Below are positions 8,536 through 17,754 of a stretch of DNA of 64,000 nucleotides, in pieces; within the stretch, counting starts at the first letter, position 1; each line of letters starts with the position of its first letter. The DNA is taken from NCBI RefSeq assembly GCF_900156785.1, contig NZ_FTOP01000003.1:62001-126000 (forward strand), written 5' to 3'. The notes beneath the pieces were generated by a model. That model was not told where the DNA came from. It saw only the letters and a program-made list of their open reading frames with translations, and ran no database searches. This DNA comes from Belliella pelovolcani. Lineage in GTDB: Bacteria > Bacteroidota > Bacteroidia > Cytophagales > Cyclobacteriaceae. The position numbers and the translations under genes were made by a program.

Positions 8536-9150
8536 TTATTGGACCTTCATATATGGGTTTTGCAGTTTGGCTTTTCGGTCTTCTAGGAAGCATCTGCTCA
8601 CCACGATCAGCATGAGTATGCCGGAGAAGGCGATGATCCAACCACCCGTGTCAGGTCCAGAATAAGCGAGGAAGTTTAAAAGTTCTTTGTATCCTAGCAG
8701 TGGAGGCTGGTAAGCCATACCAGGGACTTTGATGGCTGCAGTTGGGTCTAGATTGTGTCCGTAGTCATATCCCCATAGATACATATCCACCAATACCCCT
8801 ACACCTAGTAAAGAAATCATGGAAAAGAAGGTGTAAACTGCCCATCTTCTAGCGATCAAAGCAGCCAAAACTCCAAATCCAATAATAAATGCGAATACAT
8901 AAATCAGGTATGTGAACTCGGGAAACATCTCCACACCGATATGCTTCATGCCAATGTAATGGTTGACCCCATTGATGATATCTACATCTCCGCTAAGCCT
9001 GTCAATCCATATTTTCATATTTAGCCCCTCAGGATATTGGGGAGCCCATAGACTGATTTGCCAAAGAGGAGTGAAGTATGCTGTGATCATCAGCAATGCA
9101 GCGATCAAAACCAATGTGCGATTAGATGAATCTATTTTTTTCATAACCAT
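8536..9150 (-). CDS. NosB-like polytopic membrane protein of the nos operon
   Basis: This 204-aa protein has about four transmembrane helices (near 13-31, 80-98, 105-125 and 170-187) and a long extracytoplasmic loop with LWGYDYGHNLDPTAAI. It lies directly between nosZ and nosL. Clade II nos clusters typically carry a membrane gene called nosB just after nosZ, of unsettled function but a constant marker of that clade. I assign it by position and topology, not by a motif I can verify. The start may be 9150 or 9144. A strong hairpin at 9159-9182 separates it from nosZ. Confidence 0.7.
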   Translation of the reverse strand: MVMKKIDSSNRTLVLIAALLMITAYFTPLWQISLWAPQYPEGLNMKIWIDRLSGDVDIINGVNHYIGMKHIGVEMFPEFTYLIYVFAFIIGFGVLAALIARRWAVYTFFSMISLLGVGVLVDMYLWGYDYGHNLDPTAAIKVPGMAYQPPLLGYKELLNFLAYSGPDTGGWIIAFSGILMLIVVSRCFLEDRKAKLQNPYMKVQ

Positions 9151-9158
9151 GGAGGTAA

Positions 9159-9182
9159 ACCACCGGCAGGAATGCCGGTGGT
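9159..9182 (-). promoter_or_regulatory. GC-rich mRNA hairpin directly after nosZ
   Basis: CCACCGGCA (9160-9168), loop GGAA, TGCCGGTGG (9173-9181), plus one A-T pair, form a 10-bp perfect stem in the 39-nt gap between nosZ and the NosB-like gene. No T-run follows on the minus strand. It therefore looks like an mRNA-stabilising or partial-attenuation element that could keep nosZ message above that of the maturation genes. Confidence 0.6.
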
Positions 9183-9189
9183 ATTGGGT

Positions 9190-11148
9190 TTATTCACCTG
9201 TATAGAATTTGATTTCGGGATTGCTTCCTGCTGGAGATACGCGGAGGTACCCTTGCATTTCTTGGTGCAGTGCAGAGCAGAAGTCAGTACAGTAGAATGG
9301 GAAGATGCCAACTCTGTCAGGTACCCACTTGAGCGTGGCTGTTTCGCCGGGCATCACAAGAAGCTCAGCGGTATTGGCGCCCTTGATTGCAAATCCGTGT
9401 GGTACATCCCAGTCTTGTTCCAAATTGGTCACGTGGAAGTAAACTTCGTCTCCAACTCTGACGCCTTCGATATTGTCTGGTCTGAAGTTGGACCTGATGG
9501 TAGTCATGTAAACATGAACCTTGTTTCCTTCACGCTCTACTCTTGCATTATTGATTCCTTTTAGAGCCCTTGGGTGATTGTTTTTTTCTAAAGGATAGAA
9601 CTTCACCTGCTTGTCTTTGATCAAGGAGGCTGGGAAGGCTTCTGCATAGTGAGGCTCACCTATAGTTGGGAAGTCAAGCAGCAGCTGCATTTTATCCCCT
9701 GAGATGTCATATAGCTGAGCAGAGTGAGCCAATTCAGGGCCTGTAGGCAAGTATCTATCTTTAGTGATCTTGTTGTAGGCTACCATATATTTTCCGTGTG
9801 GCTTTCCAGTAGGGCCTCCTGGGATCATCAAGTGACCTACGGAATAGTAGGTAGGAACCCTGTCCAGTACTTGAAGAGTTTCGATGTTCCATTTCACAAC
9901 TTCTGAGGACACAAACATGGAAGTGTAAGCATTGCCTCTTCCATCAAATTCCGTGTGAAGAGGGCCAAGACCTGGTTTTTCTACTTCCCCGTGCAGTACA
10001 GATTCGTATTTCAAGACTGGCATGCCATCAATAGTACCTTCAAAGTCCTGGTTTTCTATGGCTTTAAGCATTTTGGTAAAAGAGAATACAGGGATGATAG
10101 CAGCTAATTTTCCCGAGCCGATAATATATTCTCCAGTTGGGTCAGTATCCGTACCGTGTGGAGATTTTGGACAAGGGATAAAGTAGATGATGTCTTTCAG
10201 CTCTTTTGGATCCAAGGTCAGAATGTCTTCCTTGATGGTGGAAGTAGCCATGTGGGTATTTTCATCCCAAATATTGTGTGCATACTTGGCTTTGGTTTTT
10301 TTGCCTTTGCCTTCTTTGATGTATTGTTCTGCTTTTTTCCAATTTACAGCCATAATGAAGTCCTTGTCCTTCTGTGAAGCATTTACTTCCAAAAGTGTAT
10401 GGGCCATCTCAGTGTTGTAAGTAGAGAAGAAGAACCAGCCATGTGATTTTTTCTTTCCTGCTCGAGCTAAGTCAAAGTTGAAAGGTGGCGCTTCAAGCTG
10501 AAATGCCAAGTCCATCGTTCCGTGATCTTTGTCTACAGAAATGAAGGAGATCGTGCCTTTGAAGTTCTCTTTATAGGTTTCTATAGGTACATCTCTATTG
10601 TCACCTGTTGGGACAGAGAATCGGGTTCCAGCTACCACATATTCAGTGTTTTCTGTGATAAAAGGAGAGGAGTGATTACCTGCTGAGTTAGGGATCTCGA
10701 GGATTTCTACTGTTTTGAATGTAGTCAAATCCACTCTAGCGATTCGTGGGGTGTTATTTCCGTTACCAAAAGCCCACCTTGCATCATGCTCTGCATTGGT
10801 AGTAGAGATGGCGATGTGGTGTAAGTCATCCCAAGGGACAAAACCATGAGCTGTATTGAGCATTGGCTTGGATTCTTCTGAGAATCCCCACCCATTTTCA
10901 GGGTGTACAGAGAATACGGGTACTATTTTCAATACTCTTCCAGAAGGAAGGCCTACGACGGACATTTGTCCATTGAAGCCACCGGAGACGATATTGTAAA
11001 ACTCGTCATGTTCTCCCGGTGCTACATACACTTTGCTGGCAGCATCACCAGATAGGGCAGATTGAGCACCTTTTGGTTTGCAACCAGGGGCAAATGCTAT
11101 GGCCACCATAGCTCCTGCCAATAACCATAATCTTGTCTTCATTTTCAT
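9190..11148 (-). CDS. nosZ: Nitrous-oxide reductase NosZ, clade II with Sec/lipoprotein-like signal
   Basis: This 652-aa terminal reductase turns N2O into N2 in the periplasm. The propeller domain carries CuZ histidine blocks: DDLHHIAIST, TNAEHDARWAFGNGNN, GNHSSPF, CPKSPHGTDTDPTGEY, GPLHTEFDGRGNAYTSMFVS and GEPHYAEAF. The C-terminal cupredoxin domain has the CuA site FYCTDFCSALHQEM (Cys620, Cys624, His628, Met631). The N-terminus MKMKTRLWLLAGAMVAIA lacks a twin-arginine motif and ends in FAPGC (Cys23), like a lipobox. That is typical of Sec-exported clade II enzymes rather than Tat-exported clade I. It lies 17 nt after the cytochrome c fusion gene, its likely electron donor. Confidence 0.98.
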   Translation of the reverse strand: MKMKTRLWLLAGAMVAIAFAPGCKPKGAQSALSGDAASKVYVAPGEHDEFYNIVSGGFNGQMSVVGLPSGRVLKIVPVFSVHPENGWGFSEESKPMLNTAHGFVPWDDLHHIAISTTNAEHDARWAFGNGNNTPRIARVDLTTFKTVEILEIPNSAGNHSSPFITENTEYVVAGTRFSVPTGDNRDVPIETYKENFKGTISFISVDKDHGTMDLAFQLEAPPFNFDLARAGKKKSHGWFFFSTYNTEMAHTLLEVNASQKDKDFIMAVNWKKAEQYIKEGKGKKTKAKYAHNIWDENTHMATSTIKEDILTLDPKELKDIIYFIPCPKSPHGTDTDPTGEYIIGSGKLAAIIPVFSFTKMLKAIENQDFEGTIDGMPVLKYESVLHGEVEKPGLGPLHTEFDGRGNAYTSMFVSSEVVKWNIETLQVLDRVPTYYSVGHLMIPGGPTGKPHGKYMVAYNKITKDRYLPTGPELAHSAQLYDISGDKMQLLLDFPTIGEPHYAEAFPASLIKDKQVKFYPLEKNNHPRALKGINNARVEREGNKVHVYMTTIRSNFRPDNIEGVRVGDEVYFHVTNLEQDWDVPHGFAIKGANTAELLVMPGETATLKWVPDRVGIFPFYCTDFCSALHQEMQGYLRVSPAGSNPEIKFYTGE

Positions 11149-11165
11149 TGGGTTTAATTTATAAG

Positions 11166-12989
11166 TCAGTTTAGAGCTGCATCACTGCCGCCAGTTCTTT
11201 CTCTATCATTTTTTCTGAAGTATTCGAGGATTTGTCTAGATTCATCAAGAGAGATATTTTGATTAGGCATTCTGGTTAGACATTCTTCCAATAATTGTTG
11301 CGCTACAGGATCTTCATCCAGCATGACATCCACATTGGTGATCATATTCATGATCCATTCAGGCCTTCTTCTATTGGTGACTCCTTCAAAACCAGGACCT
11401 ACTATTCGCTTGGCATCGTATTGATGACATGCTGTACATTTCATATCGAGGATGGCTTTTCCTTTTTCTGCCAATACCTGATCGATTCCCTCGCCGAGAT
11501 TTACTTCTTTGATTTCTCCTATCCCTTTGGGATCAGCTATTTTTTCTTTTTGAGCGCTCGGAGGGGTGTATGAACCTTTATTTTCATTACTTCCTCCACC
11601 GCAGCTTGCCATAAGGAGCACTACGAATATTCCAAATGACATCAGTACTGTACTTTTCATAGTTTCTGTGTTTTTAGATTTGTGTTGATTTTGTTGGATA
11701 TGAATTGAATTTGGTGATTTCTGAAAGAGCGAAAATGACGTCCATTGAGCAATCAGCATCATGCTCAGCCCTATGGGGAAAAATGCAGAGGAGACAAAGA
11801 TTAAAAGATGATAATATGGAATAAACCCCAACTTTGCCCAGAGTAAGGTGCCTTGACCTAGAAGGAGTAATTCTGAAGAGATAAACCCAATAGAAAGTAA
11901 TATCCAGGCTGTTTTACTCAATGAGCTATTGCTAAGCCATTTGTTTTTCAAAGCCAAAGCTCCCAAGCCAAAAGTAATGGCTCCAAGCATGACCAAATGA
12001 ACAAATCCAATCACATAATTTCTGATCGTATAGGCAATGTTAGCCACATCTGGAAGTATGAGAGTTGCTTGAATCAAGGCTTTGGCTAGAAGGCTAATGA
12101 TGCCTATCCATAGCATGGAATTGATCCAGCTTTTTGGAAAAGTGTAGACGTTGTACAGGTGTCTGATTATTGGTTTCAAGATGATGAAATAAGCGATCAC
12201 TTGAAGTATAACCCCCAGCCCATTCAGGTACAAAAGACCAGTGATGGGCGTACTCCATGCCACTGAAAGAGCATAGGTTAGGAAGAGTGATGAATGTAGC
12301 GCAAGAAGTATTTTTGGACTAATGGTTACAAAGTTGCCTTTGGTTTCCAAATAAGCTAAGAGTAAACCAAGAAGTGCGTAAACAAACCAGCCATTCAACT
12401 GAAAGTGCAAGAACCACTGGACAGACATAAAATAAAGTGGGTGCAATCGTCCTAAAGTAGCTCCTATGGGTGCAATAGCCCAAAGGCCTATGCTTGAAAT
12501 TAGCATCCAGATGAGGCTGAGTTTGATTAAGTTTTTGGCGGTATTAGAAGGTGATTTTTTTAAATCCTGAAAGAAGAAATAAGCAAAAATATAGCTCATC
12601 ACAAGGTGCATGGTAGAAAATGCAATGCTAAATCCTCCGTAGCCTTGAAAAGGAAAACTCAGCATCATTCCTAAATTCGCTATGATGGTCAGGCTTAATA
12701 TTTTTTTGTAGATATTAAGCCTATGTGGGCTTCTGACATAGCTGAAAGTCAATAGGCCCGCCACAAGTAAGTAGCCCCATCCCAGTAGTGCTACATGAGA
12801 ATGTGCGTGGAGGAGATGCTTGTACTCAAAAAATGGTACTTCTCCGATAAAGAAATAGCGCATGGCTAGACCAAATATAGCAGCGCAAAAGAAAAAGAAT
12901 ACTGCCCAAGTCATCCAGGTCTTGGGAAGAGACTTGGATACTATGGAAGGCATTTGCAATTTGTCCATATGATTAAGGGCAGTATTCAT
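11166..12989 (-). CDS. Multi-helix heme-copper-oxidase-like protein fused to a lipoprotein cytochrome c
   Basis: This 607-aa frame has two parts. Residues 1-443 form about 12 membrane helices with histidine motifs such as LLHAHSHVALLGWGYLL, STMHLVMSY, QWFLHFQLNGWFVYALLGL and RNYVIGFVHLVMLG, resembling heme-copper oxidase subunit I or NnrS-type proteins. From residue 444 (ATG at 11660) the sequence reads as a complete 164-aa lipoprotein cytochrome c: MKSTVLMSFGIFVVLLMASC with a lipobox Cys, a heme site CTACH (75-79 of that part) and a probable Met ligand in TRMPNQ. The linker (SPNSIHIQQNQHKSKNTET) looks like former intergenic DNA. The cytochrome part probably feeds electrons to NosZ. Translation may also start at 11660. 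Confidence 0.85.
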   Translation of the reverse strand: MNTALNHMDKLQMPSIVSKSLPKTWMTWAVFFFFCAAIFGLAMRYFFIGEVPFFEYKHLLHAHSHVALLGWGYLLVAGLLTFSYVRSPHRLNIYKKILSLTIIANLGMMLSFPFQGYGGFSIAFSTMHLVMSYIFAYFFFQDLKKSPSNTAKNLIKLSLIWMLISSIGLWAIAPIGATLGRLHPLYFMSVQWFLHFQLNGWFVYALLGLLLAYLETKGNFVTISPKILLALHSSLFLTYALSVAWSTPITGLLYLNGLGVILQVIAYFIILKPIIRHLYNVYTFPKSWINSMLWIGIISLLAKALIQATLILPDVANIAYTIRNYVIGFVHLVMLGAITFGLGALALKNKWLSNSSLSKTAWILLSIGFISSELLLLGQGTLLWAKLGFIPYYHLLIFVSSAFFPIGLSMMLIAQWTSFSLFQKSPNSIHIQQNQHKSKNTETMKSTVLMSFGIFVVLLMASCGGGSNENKGSYTPPSAQKEKIADPKGIGEIKEVNLGEGIDQVLAEKGKAILDMKCTACHQYDAKRIVGPGFEGVTNRRRPEWIMNMITNVDVMLDEDPVAQQLLEECLTRMPNQNISLDESRQILEYFRKNDRERTGGSDAALN

Positions 12990-12995
12990 GGGTGA

Positions 12996-13718
12996 TTAAG
13001 CGTTGAGTTTTTGATATAAATTCACAGCTTTGGGGAAGAGGATGTTATTTTCCAAGTGAATATGAGTATGTAGATCCTCTTCAAATTCTTTCAGCATGGC
13101 AAATGCTACCTTGTAAGTCTGACAGCCATCTGGTGGACAAGTATATCCATCTGTCAATGCTGCTATCTTTCTGAATCGCTCCCCTTCTGTGTCATGCTCG
13201 TGCTCCATCATGGCTATAGGATTATTGATATGTCCAAAATGAGCCTGTGATAGACTGAATCCGCTGCTATCGGCTTCTTCCATGGCTTTGATATAAGGGA
13301 AAAGGACCAACTCTTCTTTTTTCATGTGAGTAGTCAAAGCATCAGCTGCTAGCAAAAACTCCTGTGCCACAGCAAAAAGCTCTGGATGACGACCACCATG
13401 TACAGCTGCGAGTTTAGGGAGGTAGATTTTTAATGCTGGGATAGTCTCTTCTACATAGCTATGATGCTTGGTCACGATATGGTCTATCAGTTGACTTAAT
13501 CCAAAATCCTTGTAATGAACCTCCTCGGGTTGGACGACTATTTGTTCCAAATCTGCAAGAATGCTGGATAGTTCTACACCGTTCTTCTCGCAAGCATCCG
13601 ACACACTGATTCCGCCTTTACAGCAGAAGTCTATTCCGTATTGTGTGAAAACCTTGGCTGTTTTGAAGTTTTCTGCGACGATTCCGCCTACTTTTCTAAT
13701 TGCTAGTTCCTTCATCAT
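12996..13718 (-). CDS. ric: Iron-sulfur cluster repair di-iron protein (RIC/YtfE/ScdA)
   Basis: This 240-aa protein has the short N-terminal domain with YGIDFCCKGG (Cys32-Cys33) followed by a hemerythrin-like domain with metal-ligand histidines and glutamates in TKHHSYVEE, HGGRHPELF, HMKKEELVLFPY, EHEHDTEGERF and HTHIHLENNILFP. RIC proteins repair Fe-S clusters damaged by NO or oxidants. As first gene of the nos operon, 6 nt ahead of the fusion gene, it links N2O reduction to nitrosative stress. A copy of the palindromic operator (13738-13753) lies about 20 nt upstream. The start may be ATG 13718 or 13715. Confidence 0.95.
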   Translation of the reverse strand: MMKELAIRKVGGIVAENFKTAKVFTQYGIDFCCKGGISVSDACEKNGVELSSILADLEQIVVQPEEVHYKDFGLSQLIDHIVTKHHSYVEETIPALKIYLPKLAAVHGGRHPELFAVAQEFLLAADALTTHMKKEELVLFPYIKAMEEADSSGFSLSQAHFGHINNPIAMMEHEHDTEGERFRKIAALTDGYTCPPDGCQTYKVAFAMLKEFEEDLHTHIHLENNILFPKAVNLYQKLNA

Positions 13719-13737
13719 TTCTTTTTGTGGTTTATGG

Positions 13738-13753
13738 AAGACTATTTTATCTT
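13738..13753 (-). promoter_or_regulatory. Imperfect GATA-N4-TATC operator before ric
   Basis: Minus-strand reading AAGATAAAATAGTCTT matches the 16-bp operator found elsewhere in the window, with one arm position off. It sits about 20 nt before the ric start, where it could cover the promoter of the nos operon. Confidence 0.5.
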
Positions 13754-13771
13754 TTATTGTTGTAAATTTTT

Positions 13772-14203
13772 TTAATATTTCAGGAAGCTTATACCATCAT
13801 TGACCCGTGTAGCTATGTCTTTTAGATTGGTAGTCAACATCATACCTGTCAGATGGTCTCGCACTGCCTTGAATTTGTGGTGAACAGGGCAAGGGTGATC
13901 TTCTGAGCATTTTTCTAAGCCTAGTGCACACCCTGTAAAGATCAGGTTACCATCTATGCTACCTACTATTTGTGCAATAGTAATGGTATTTGGATCCCCT
14001 TGAATTTCAAATCCCCCGTGTGGGCCTTTGGCTGAATTCAGCAGTTCATCCCTGACGAGTTGCTGAAGTATTTTTGCTGTGAATGCTTCTGGTGAATTGA
14101 TTGCCTGAGCGATCTCTTTCAAGCCCGCACGCTGTACTCCCTCAGGAAGGGTAGCCACATAGATCATGGCGTTGATGGCATATTTGCAGGCTTTTGAAAA
14201 CAT
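13772..14203 (-). CDS. Rrf2-family Fe-S transcriptional regulator (first copy)
   Basis: This 143-aa protein starts MFSKACKYAINAMIYVA, the classic Rrf2 winged helix. The recognition region is FTAKILQQLVRDELLNSAKGPHGGF, followed by a three-cysteine cluster site (Cys92, Cys99, Cys105 in GCALGLEKCSEDHPC). IscR and NsrR use comparable triads to bind Fe-S clusters and sense NO or cluster status. The ATG at 14203 is chosen over a TTG at 14224 because MFSKACKYA is the conserved start. It lies upstream of ric on the same strand and has two operator copies before it, suggesting autoregulation and control of the nos operon. Calling it NsrR would go beyond the evidence. Confidence 0.92.
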   Translation of the reverse strand: MFSKACKYAINAMIYVATLPEGVQRAGLKEIAQAINSPEAFTAKILQQLVRDELLNSAKGPHGGFEIQGDPNTITIAQIVGSIDGNLIFTGCALGLEKCSEDHPCPVHHKFKAVRDHLTGMMLTTNLKDIATRVNDGISFLKY

Positions 14204-14217
14204 CTCCTCTTTAATAC

Positions 14218-14233
14218 AGGACAAATATATCCT
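14218..14233 (-). promoter_or_regulatory. Operator copy 1 upstream of the first rrf2 gene
   Basis: The site reads AGGATATATTTGTCCT on the minus strand: arms AGGATA and TGTCCT around 4 nt, one mismatch from a perfect palindrome. It contains TATATTTG, a consensus -7 box, so bound protein would block the promoter. Confidence 0.6.
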
Positions 14234-14244
14234 TTATTTAAATA

Positions 14245-14260
14245 AAGACAAAAATATCTT
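14245..14260 (-). promoter_or_regulatory. Operator copy 2 upstream of the first rrf2 gene
   Basis: The site reads AAGATATTTTTGTCTT on the minus strand, with the same arm pattern as copy 1 and 27 bp from it. It falls in the region expected for the -33 element. Confidence 0.55.
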
Positions 14261-14396
14261 TAAATATTTTTTACAATATAGTTTAGCAAAAAGAAAGTTG
14301 AAGCAGCTTTTTGAAGTAAGCATCAGCGAAAAAAATATACGTCCACAGATATAATTTGTAATGGTTATTTGAAAAGCTGAAATATAGGATTATTAA

Positions 14397-17300
14397 CTAG
14401 AGGTGTTTTTTGATGGTGAAGAAAAAGGTGGTGCCTTTATCAACTTCTGACTCTACCCATATCTCTCCTCCGAGTAGGTCAACGTTTTTCTTGACAATAG
14501 CAAGACCTATACCTGTACCTGAGAATTCATCCTTGGTATGTAACCTTTGAAACAATATGAAAATCTTATCGAAATACTCTTGCTGTATTCCTAGTCCATT
14601 GTCCTCAACTGAGAATTTCCAATAATTGGGGAGTTCCTCTGCTTTAATTTTTATCGAAGGCTTTACTCCCTTTCGAGTATATTTGAGACTGTTTTCGATT
14701 AGGTTTTGGAAGATTTGTCTGATGGGTGTTTCAAAGGATTTGATTACTGGAAGATCTCCTATTTCAAACTTAGCGTTAAGTTCCAAGATTCTTTTACCTT
14801 GCAGTCCAAGCACTTTTTCGATAATAGATTTCACTGGAATATATTCCATATTACCATTATCTCTACCTACTCTGGAAAACTCTAATAGATCAAGAATGAT
14901 CTGTTTCATTCTATTAGCCCCATCTATAGCAAAATGAATATACTGTTTGCCTTTTTCATCTAGTATTTGGTTATATTTTTTTTCTAGGAGCCTCATGAAG
15001 CTGCTCACCATTCTCAAAGGTTCTTGCAAATCATGTGAGGCGATATAAGCAAACTGTTCCAATTCCTGATTGGATAAGGCCAAGTCTTTGATGTTTTTTT
15101 GGAATTCCAGGTTCAATTGCTGAAGCTTTTGCTCGGAGAGTTTTTTATCATGAATATCCTGAACACTGCCATAGACCCTCACACATTTACCATTGACAAA
15201 TTCTGGTTGTCCTATTGATTTGATCCATTTTTCTTCTCCCTGCATGGTGATGATGATGGAATCTACTTCATAGCTTTGGTTTTTCTCGATTGCGTTTTCA
15301 ACACAGCTGGAAATTTCTTCACGAAATTCTTCTTTGTAAAAGTTGATGGCTTTTGCCACGTCTGGTTTATAATCATGCGGAACTCCAAAGATATCGCATG
15401 TAGTAGGTGTCCAGCTGAGCGTATTTTTGATCATATTGATTTCCCAACCACCGACTTTTGAAAGTTTGGAAGCAGAGTCAAGTAGCTCCTTGATCCTTTC
15501 GATTTCAGTAATATCTTTGATTGTTCCAATTACTCTGACAGGTTCACCTTGTTTGTTTCTCAAGATAACAGCAGAATCTTCTATCCATAAATATTCCCCA
15601 GCTTTATTGCGCATGCGGTAGATATGAGACCATTTTTCGGTCTTTGGGTTTTCTAAGGCTAGATTGAAAGAATTGACTGCAAAATCCTTATCATCAGGGT
15701 GAATCAGCTCTTTGTACCAATTTTTGTCTTCTTTTTCATGATCTAATTTATGACCAAAAATTCTCTCAAAATTTCTACCCAAATAAAAATCACCAGTTAT
15801 GGGATTAGACTCATAAATCACCTCAGAACTTGCTTCATTGAGTAATTCAAAGCGTTCGTTGATTTCTTTTACCTGTCTTTCAGCCTTGATCCTGTCATTG
15901 ATGTTGATCCCAGAGCATTGGATCTCGGTAGGGTTGCCATCTTCATCTGTAAGGCATACAAAGTCCCACAGCGTTGTTACTACCTCTCCAGCTTTTTTGG
16001 CAGGTTTATCAACTTCAAATTTATAAACCCTTCCAGGTTCTTCCATGCATTTACTAACAATTTCAATCACTTTTTCGTGATGATAATCACATATTGATTC
16101 TAGCGAATATCTTCCTTCAAAATTATAATTATGGATCCAACCAAACTCCTCTATGAATTTTTTATTGACGTAGGTATATCTTCCTTCAAGGTCTGTTTTG
16201 ATAATGTAATTGCTTTGGGATTCGAAGAATAAGCGGTAGCGCGCCTCACTGCTTTCAAGCTTTTGCTGAAATTCCTGTTGCTTGTTAATATCTCTTGAGT
16301 TTGTCAAAATGCCTTTGATTCCTTCTTCATCTAGGAAGTTGGTTGCTATGGTTTCTATCCATCTCCATCGACCAAGATTATCTTTGAACCTGTATGGTGT
16401 AAGTTCAATTCTTTTGGATTTTTGAAGTTGTTTGAATTCTTCTAGCACCAATGTCAAATCTTCAGGATGGATTAAATCAAAGCAGTTTTCACCTAACATT
16501 TCATCAGGAACCCATCCCAATATATTGAATGCGGTGGAACTGATATAGGTAAAGTTACCATCAGTATCCAAGATAGTAATCATGTCTCCGCCATCTTGTA
16601 CAATAGCACGGAATTTTTTTTCACTTGCGGCGAGTGCTTTTTCTATTTTTTTTGAAGCGTTGATATCAATCAATAATCCTGTAATTCTATGTGGTTTGCC
16701 ATCTTTGGCATATACCTTTACCTTGTCTTGCATCCAAATGTATTCGCCAGATTTGGTTCTCATTCTATAGTCAAAGGTATGGTCTTGAAGCCGTGTAGTT
16801 TCCGTATGACAGGTATTGATAGCATATGTTCTATCATCTGGATGAATATGATCTTGCCAAAAATTGGGTGTATTCAACCACTCCTCTGCTGTATATCCTA
16901 TGAATTTTTCTGCTTGAGGGCTTACATAATAAAACTCAAAAGTCTGTGCGTCTGCTTCCCAAAAAATTCCATCCGTATTTTCAATCAGTTTCCTATTTCT
17001 ATCTTTTGCAACTTCTAATTCTTGGATTTGCTTGTTTCCTGCAAAACTAAGGTGCCTTAACTCCAAAAGCGTGATGACTTGATCTCTTAATTTTAATAGT
17101 GCTTCAATCTGTGCTTCTGATAAACTCCTTGGGTTGTGATCCATCACACATAGTGTTCCTAAGGAGGTCCCGCTTGGAGTGATTAATGGTATACCAGCAT
17201 AAAAAGAAATTTTCGGATCTTGGTTGATCAGAGGGTTATCTTTGAAACTTTCATCTGCATGTAAATCTTGGACAATAAAAGGCTGATCCGAATGCTGAAT

Positions 17301-17543
17301 AGCTTGATTACAAATTGAATACTCTAATGGAATTTCTGAAATGTTTAGTCCATGATGTGACTTGAAAAATTGATTTTTGTCATCCAATAAGGTAATCAAA
17401 CTAATGGGGGTTCCGCAGATAAATGCAGCCAATTGGGTGATAGCGTCATATTCTTTTTCTGGAAGGGTATAAAGTATCTCGATGGGTTCAAGGTAAGCTA
17501 ACCTCATTTTGACGGCACTCTCGTCTTTCATGCGGGAAAACAT
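14397..17543 (-). CDS. Soluble GAF/multi-PAS sensor histidine kinase
   Basis: This 1048-aa cytoplasmic kinase has no membrane helix. An N-terminal GAF domain (about 30-165, with FKSHHGLNISEIPLEYSICN and FYAGIPLITPSGTSLGTLCV) is followed by about five PAS/PAC units (roughly 190-800, each with a WRW- or YLWI-like PAC strand). It ends with a HisKA domain whose phosphoacceptor is His837 in ASHDLQEPLRMV and an HATPase domain with NLIENSLKYT, VEDNGLGIQ and TGIGLAIVKK. This resembles bacteriophytochrome-like light or redox kinases, but no chromophore Cys is evident. No response regulator is adjacent. A functional link to the nos or Mo genes is not shown. Confidence 0.93.
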   Translation of the reverse strand: MFSRMKDESAVKMRLAYLEPIEILYTLPEKEYDAITQLAAFICGTPISLITLLDDKNQFFKSHHGLNISEIPLEYSICNQAIQHSDQPFIVQDLHADESFKDNPLINQDPKISFYAGIPLITPSGTSLGTLCVMDHNPRSLSEAQIEALLKLRDQVITLLELRHLSFAGNKQIQELEVAKDRNRKLIENTDGIFWEADAQTFEFYYVSPQAEKFIGYTAEEWLNTPNFWQDHIHPDDRTYAINTCHTETTRLQDHTFDYRMRTKSGEYIWMQDKVKVYAKDGKPHRITGLLIDINASKKIEKALAASEKKFRAIVQDGGDMITILDTDGNFTYISSTAFNILGWVPDEMLGENCFDLIHPEDLTLVLEEFKQLQKSKRIELTPYRFKDNLGRWRWIETIATNFLDEEGIKGILTNSRDINKQQEFQQKLESSEARYRLFFESQSNYIIKTDLEGRYTYVNKKFIEEFGWIHNYNFEGRYSLESICDYHHEKVIEIVSKCMEEPGRVYKFEVDKPAKKAGEVVTTLWDFVCLTDEDGNPTEIQCSGININDRIKAERQVKEINERFELLNEASSEVIYESNPITGDFYLGRNFERIFGHKLDHEKEDKNWYKELIHPDDKDFAVNSFNLALENPKTEKWSHIYRMRNKAGEYLWIEDSAVILRNKQGEPVRVIGTIKDITEIERIKELLDSASKLSKVGGWEINMIKNTLSWTPTTCDIFGVPHDYKPDVAKAINFYKEEFREEISSCVENAIEKNQSYEVDSIIITMQGEEKWIKSIGQPEFVNGKCVRVYGSVQDIHDKKLSEQKLQQLNLEFQKNIKDLALSNQELEQFAYIASHDLQEPLRMVSSFMRLLEKKYNQILDEKGKQYIHFAIDGANRMKQIILDLLEFSRVGRDNGNMEYIPVKSIIEKVLGLQGKRILELNAKFEIGDLPVIKSFETPIRQIFQNLIENSLKYTRKGVKPSIKIKAEELPNYWKFSVEDNGLGIQQEYFDKIFILFQRLHTKDEFSGTGIGLAIVKKNVDLLGGEIWVESEVDKGTTFFFTIKKHL

Positions 17544-17754
17544 TTGGTGATAAGTTTTACAATTTTAGAATTGAGTATCAGAGGGTGATTGAAATTACTC
17601 TTCTCCAATTTCGGTAAAATAATCGAATGTTTTTTTATTACTTGAATTTACTTTACAACCTGAAAATTAATGATTACCAATGCTAGATTTAATGGTATAA
17701 ATGTTTTCAATAGCTTTATTTTTAGTAGATGAAATGATCTGCTAGAAAATAAAA

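Noticed and set aside
8336-8641. 101-codon frame overlapping nosL and the NosB-like gene
   Set aside because: It bridges two well-supported genes in another frame and has no domain signature.
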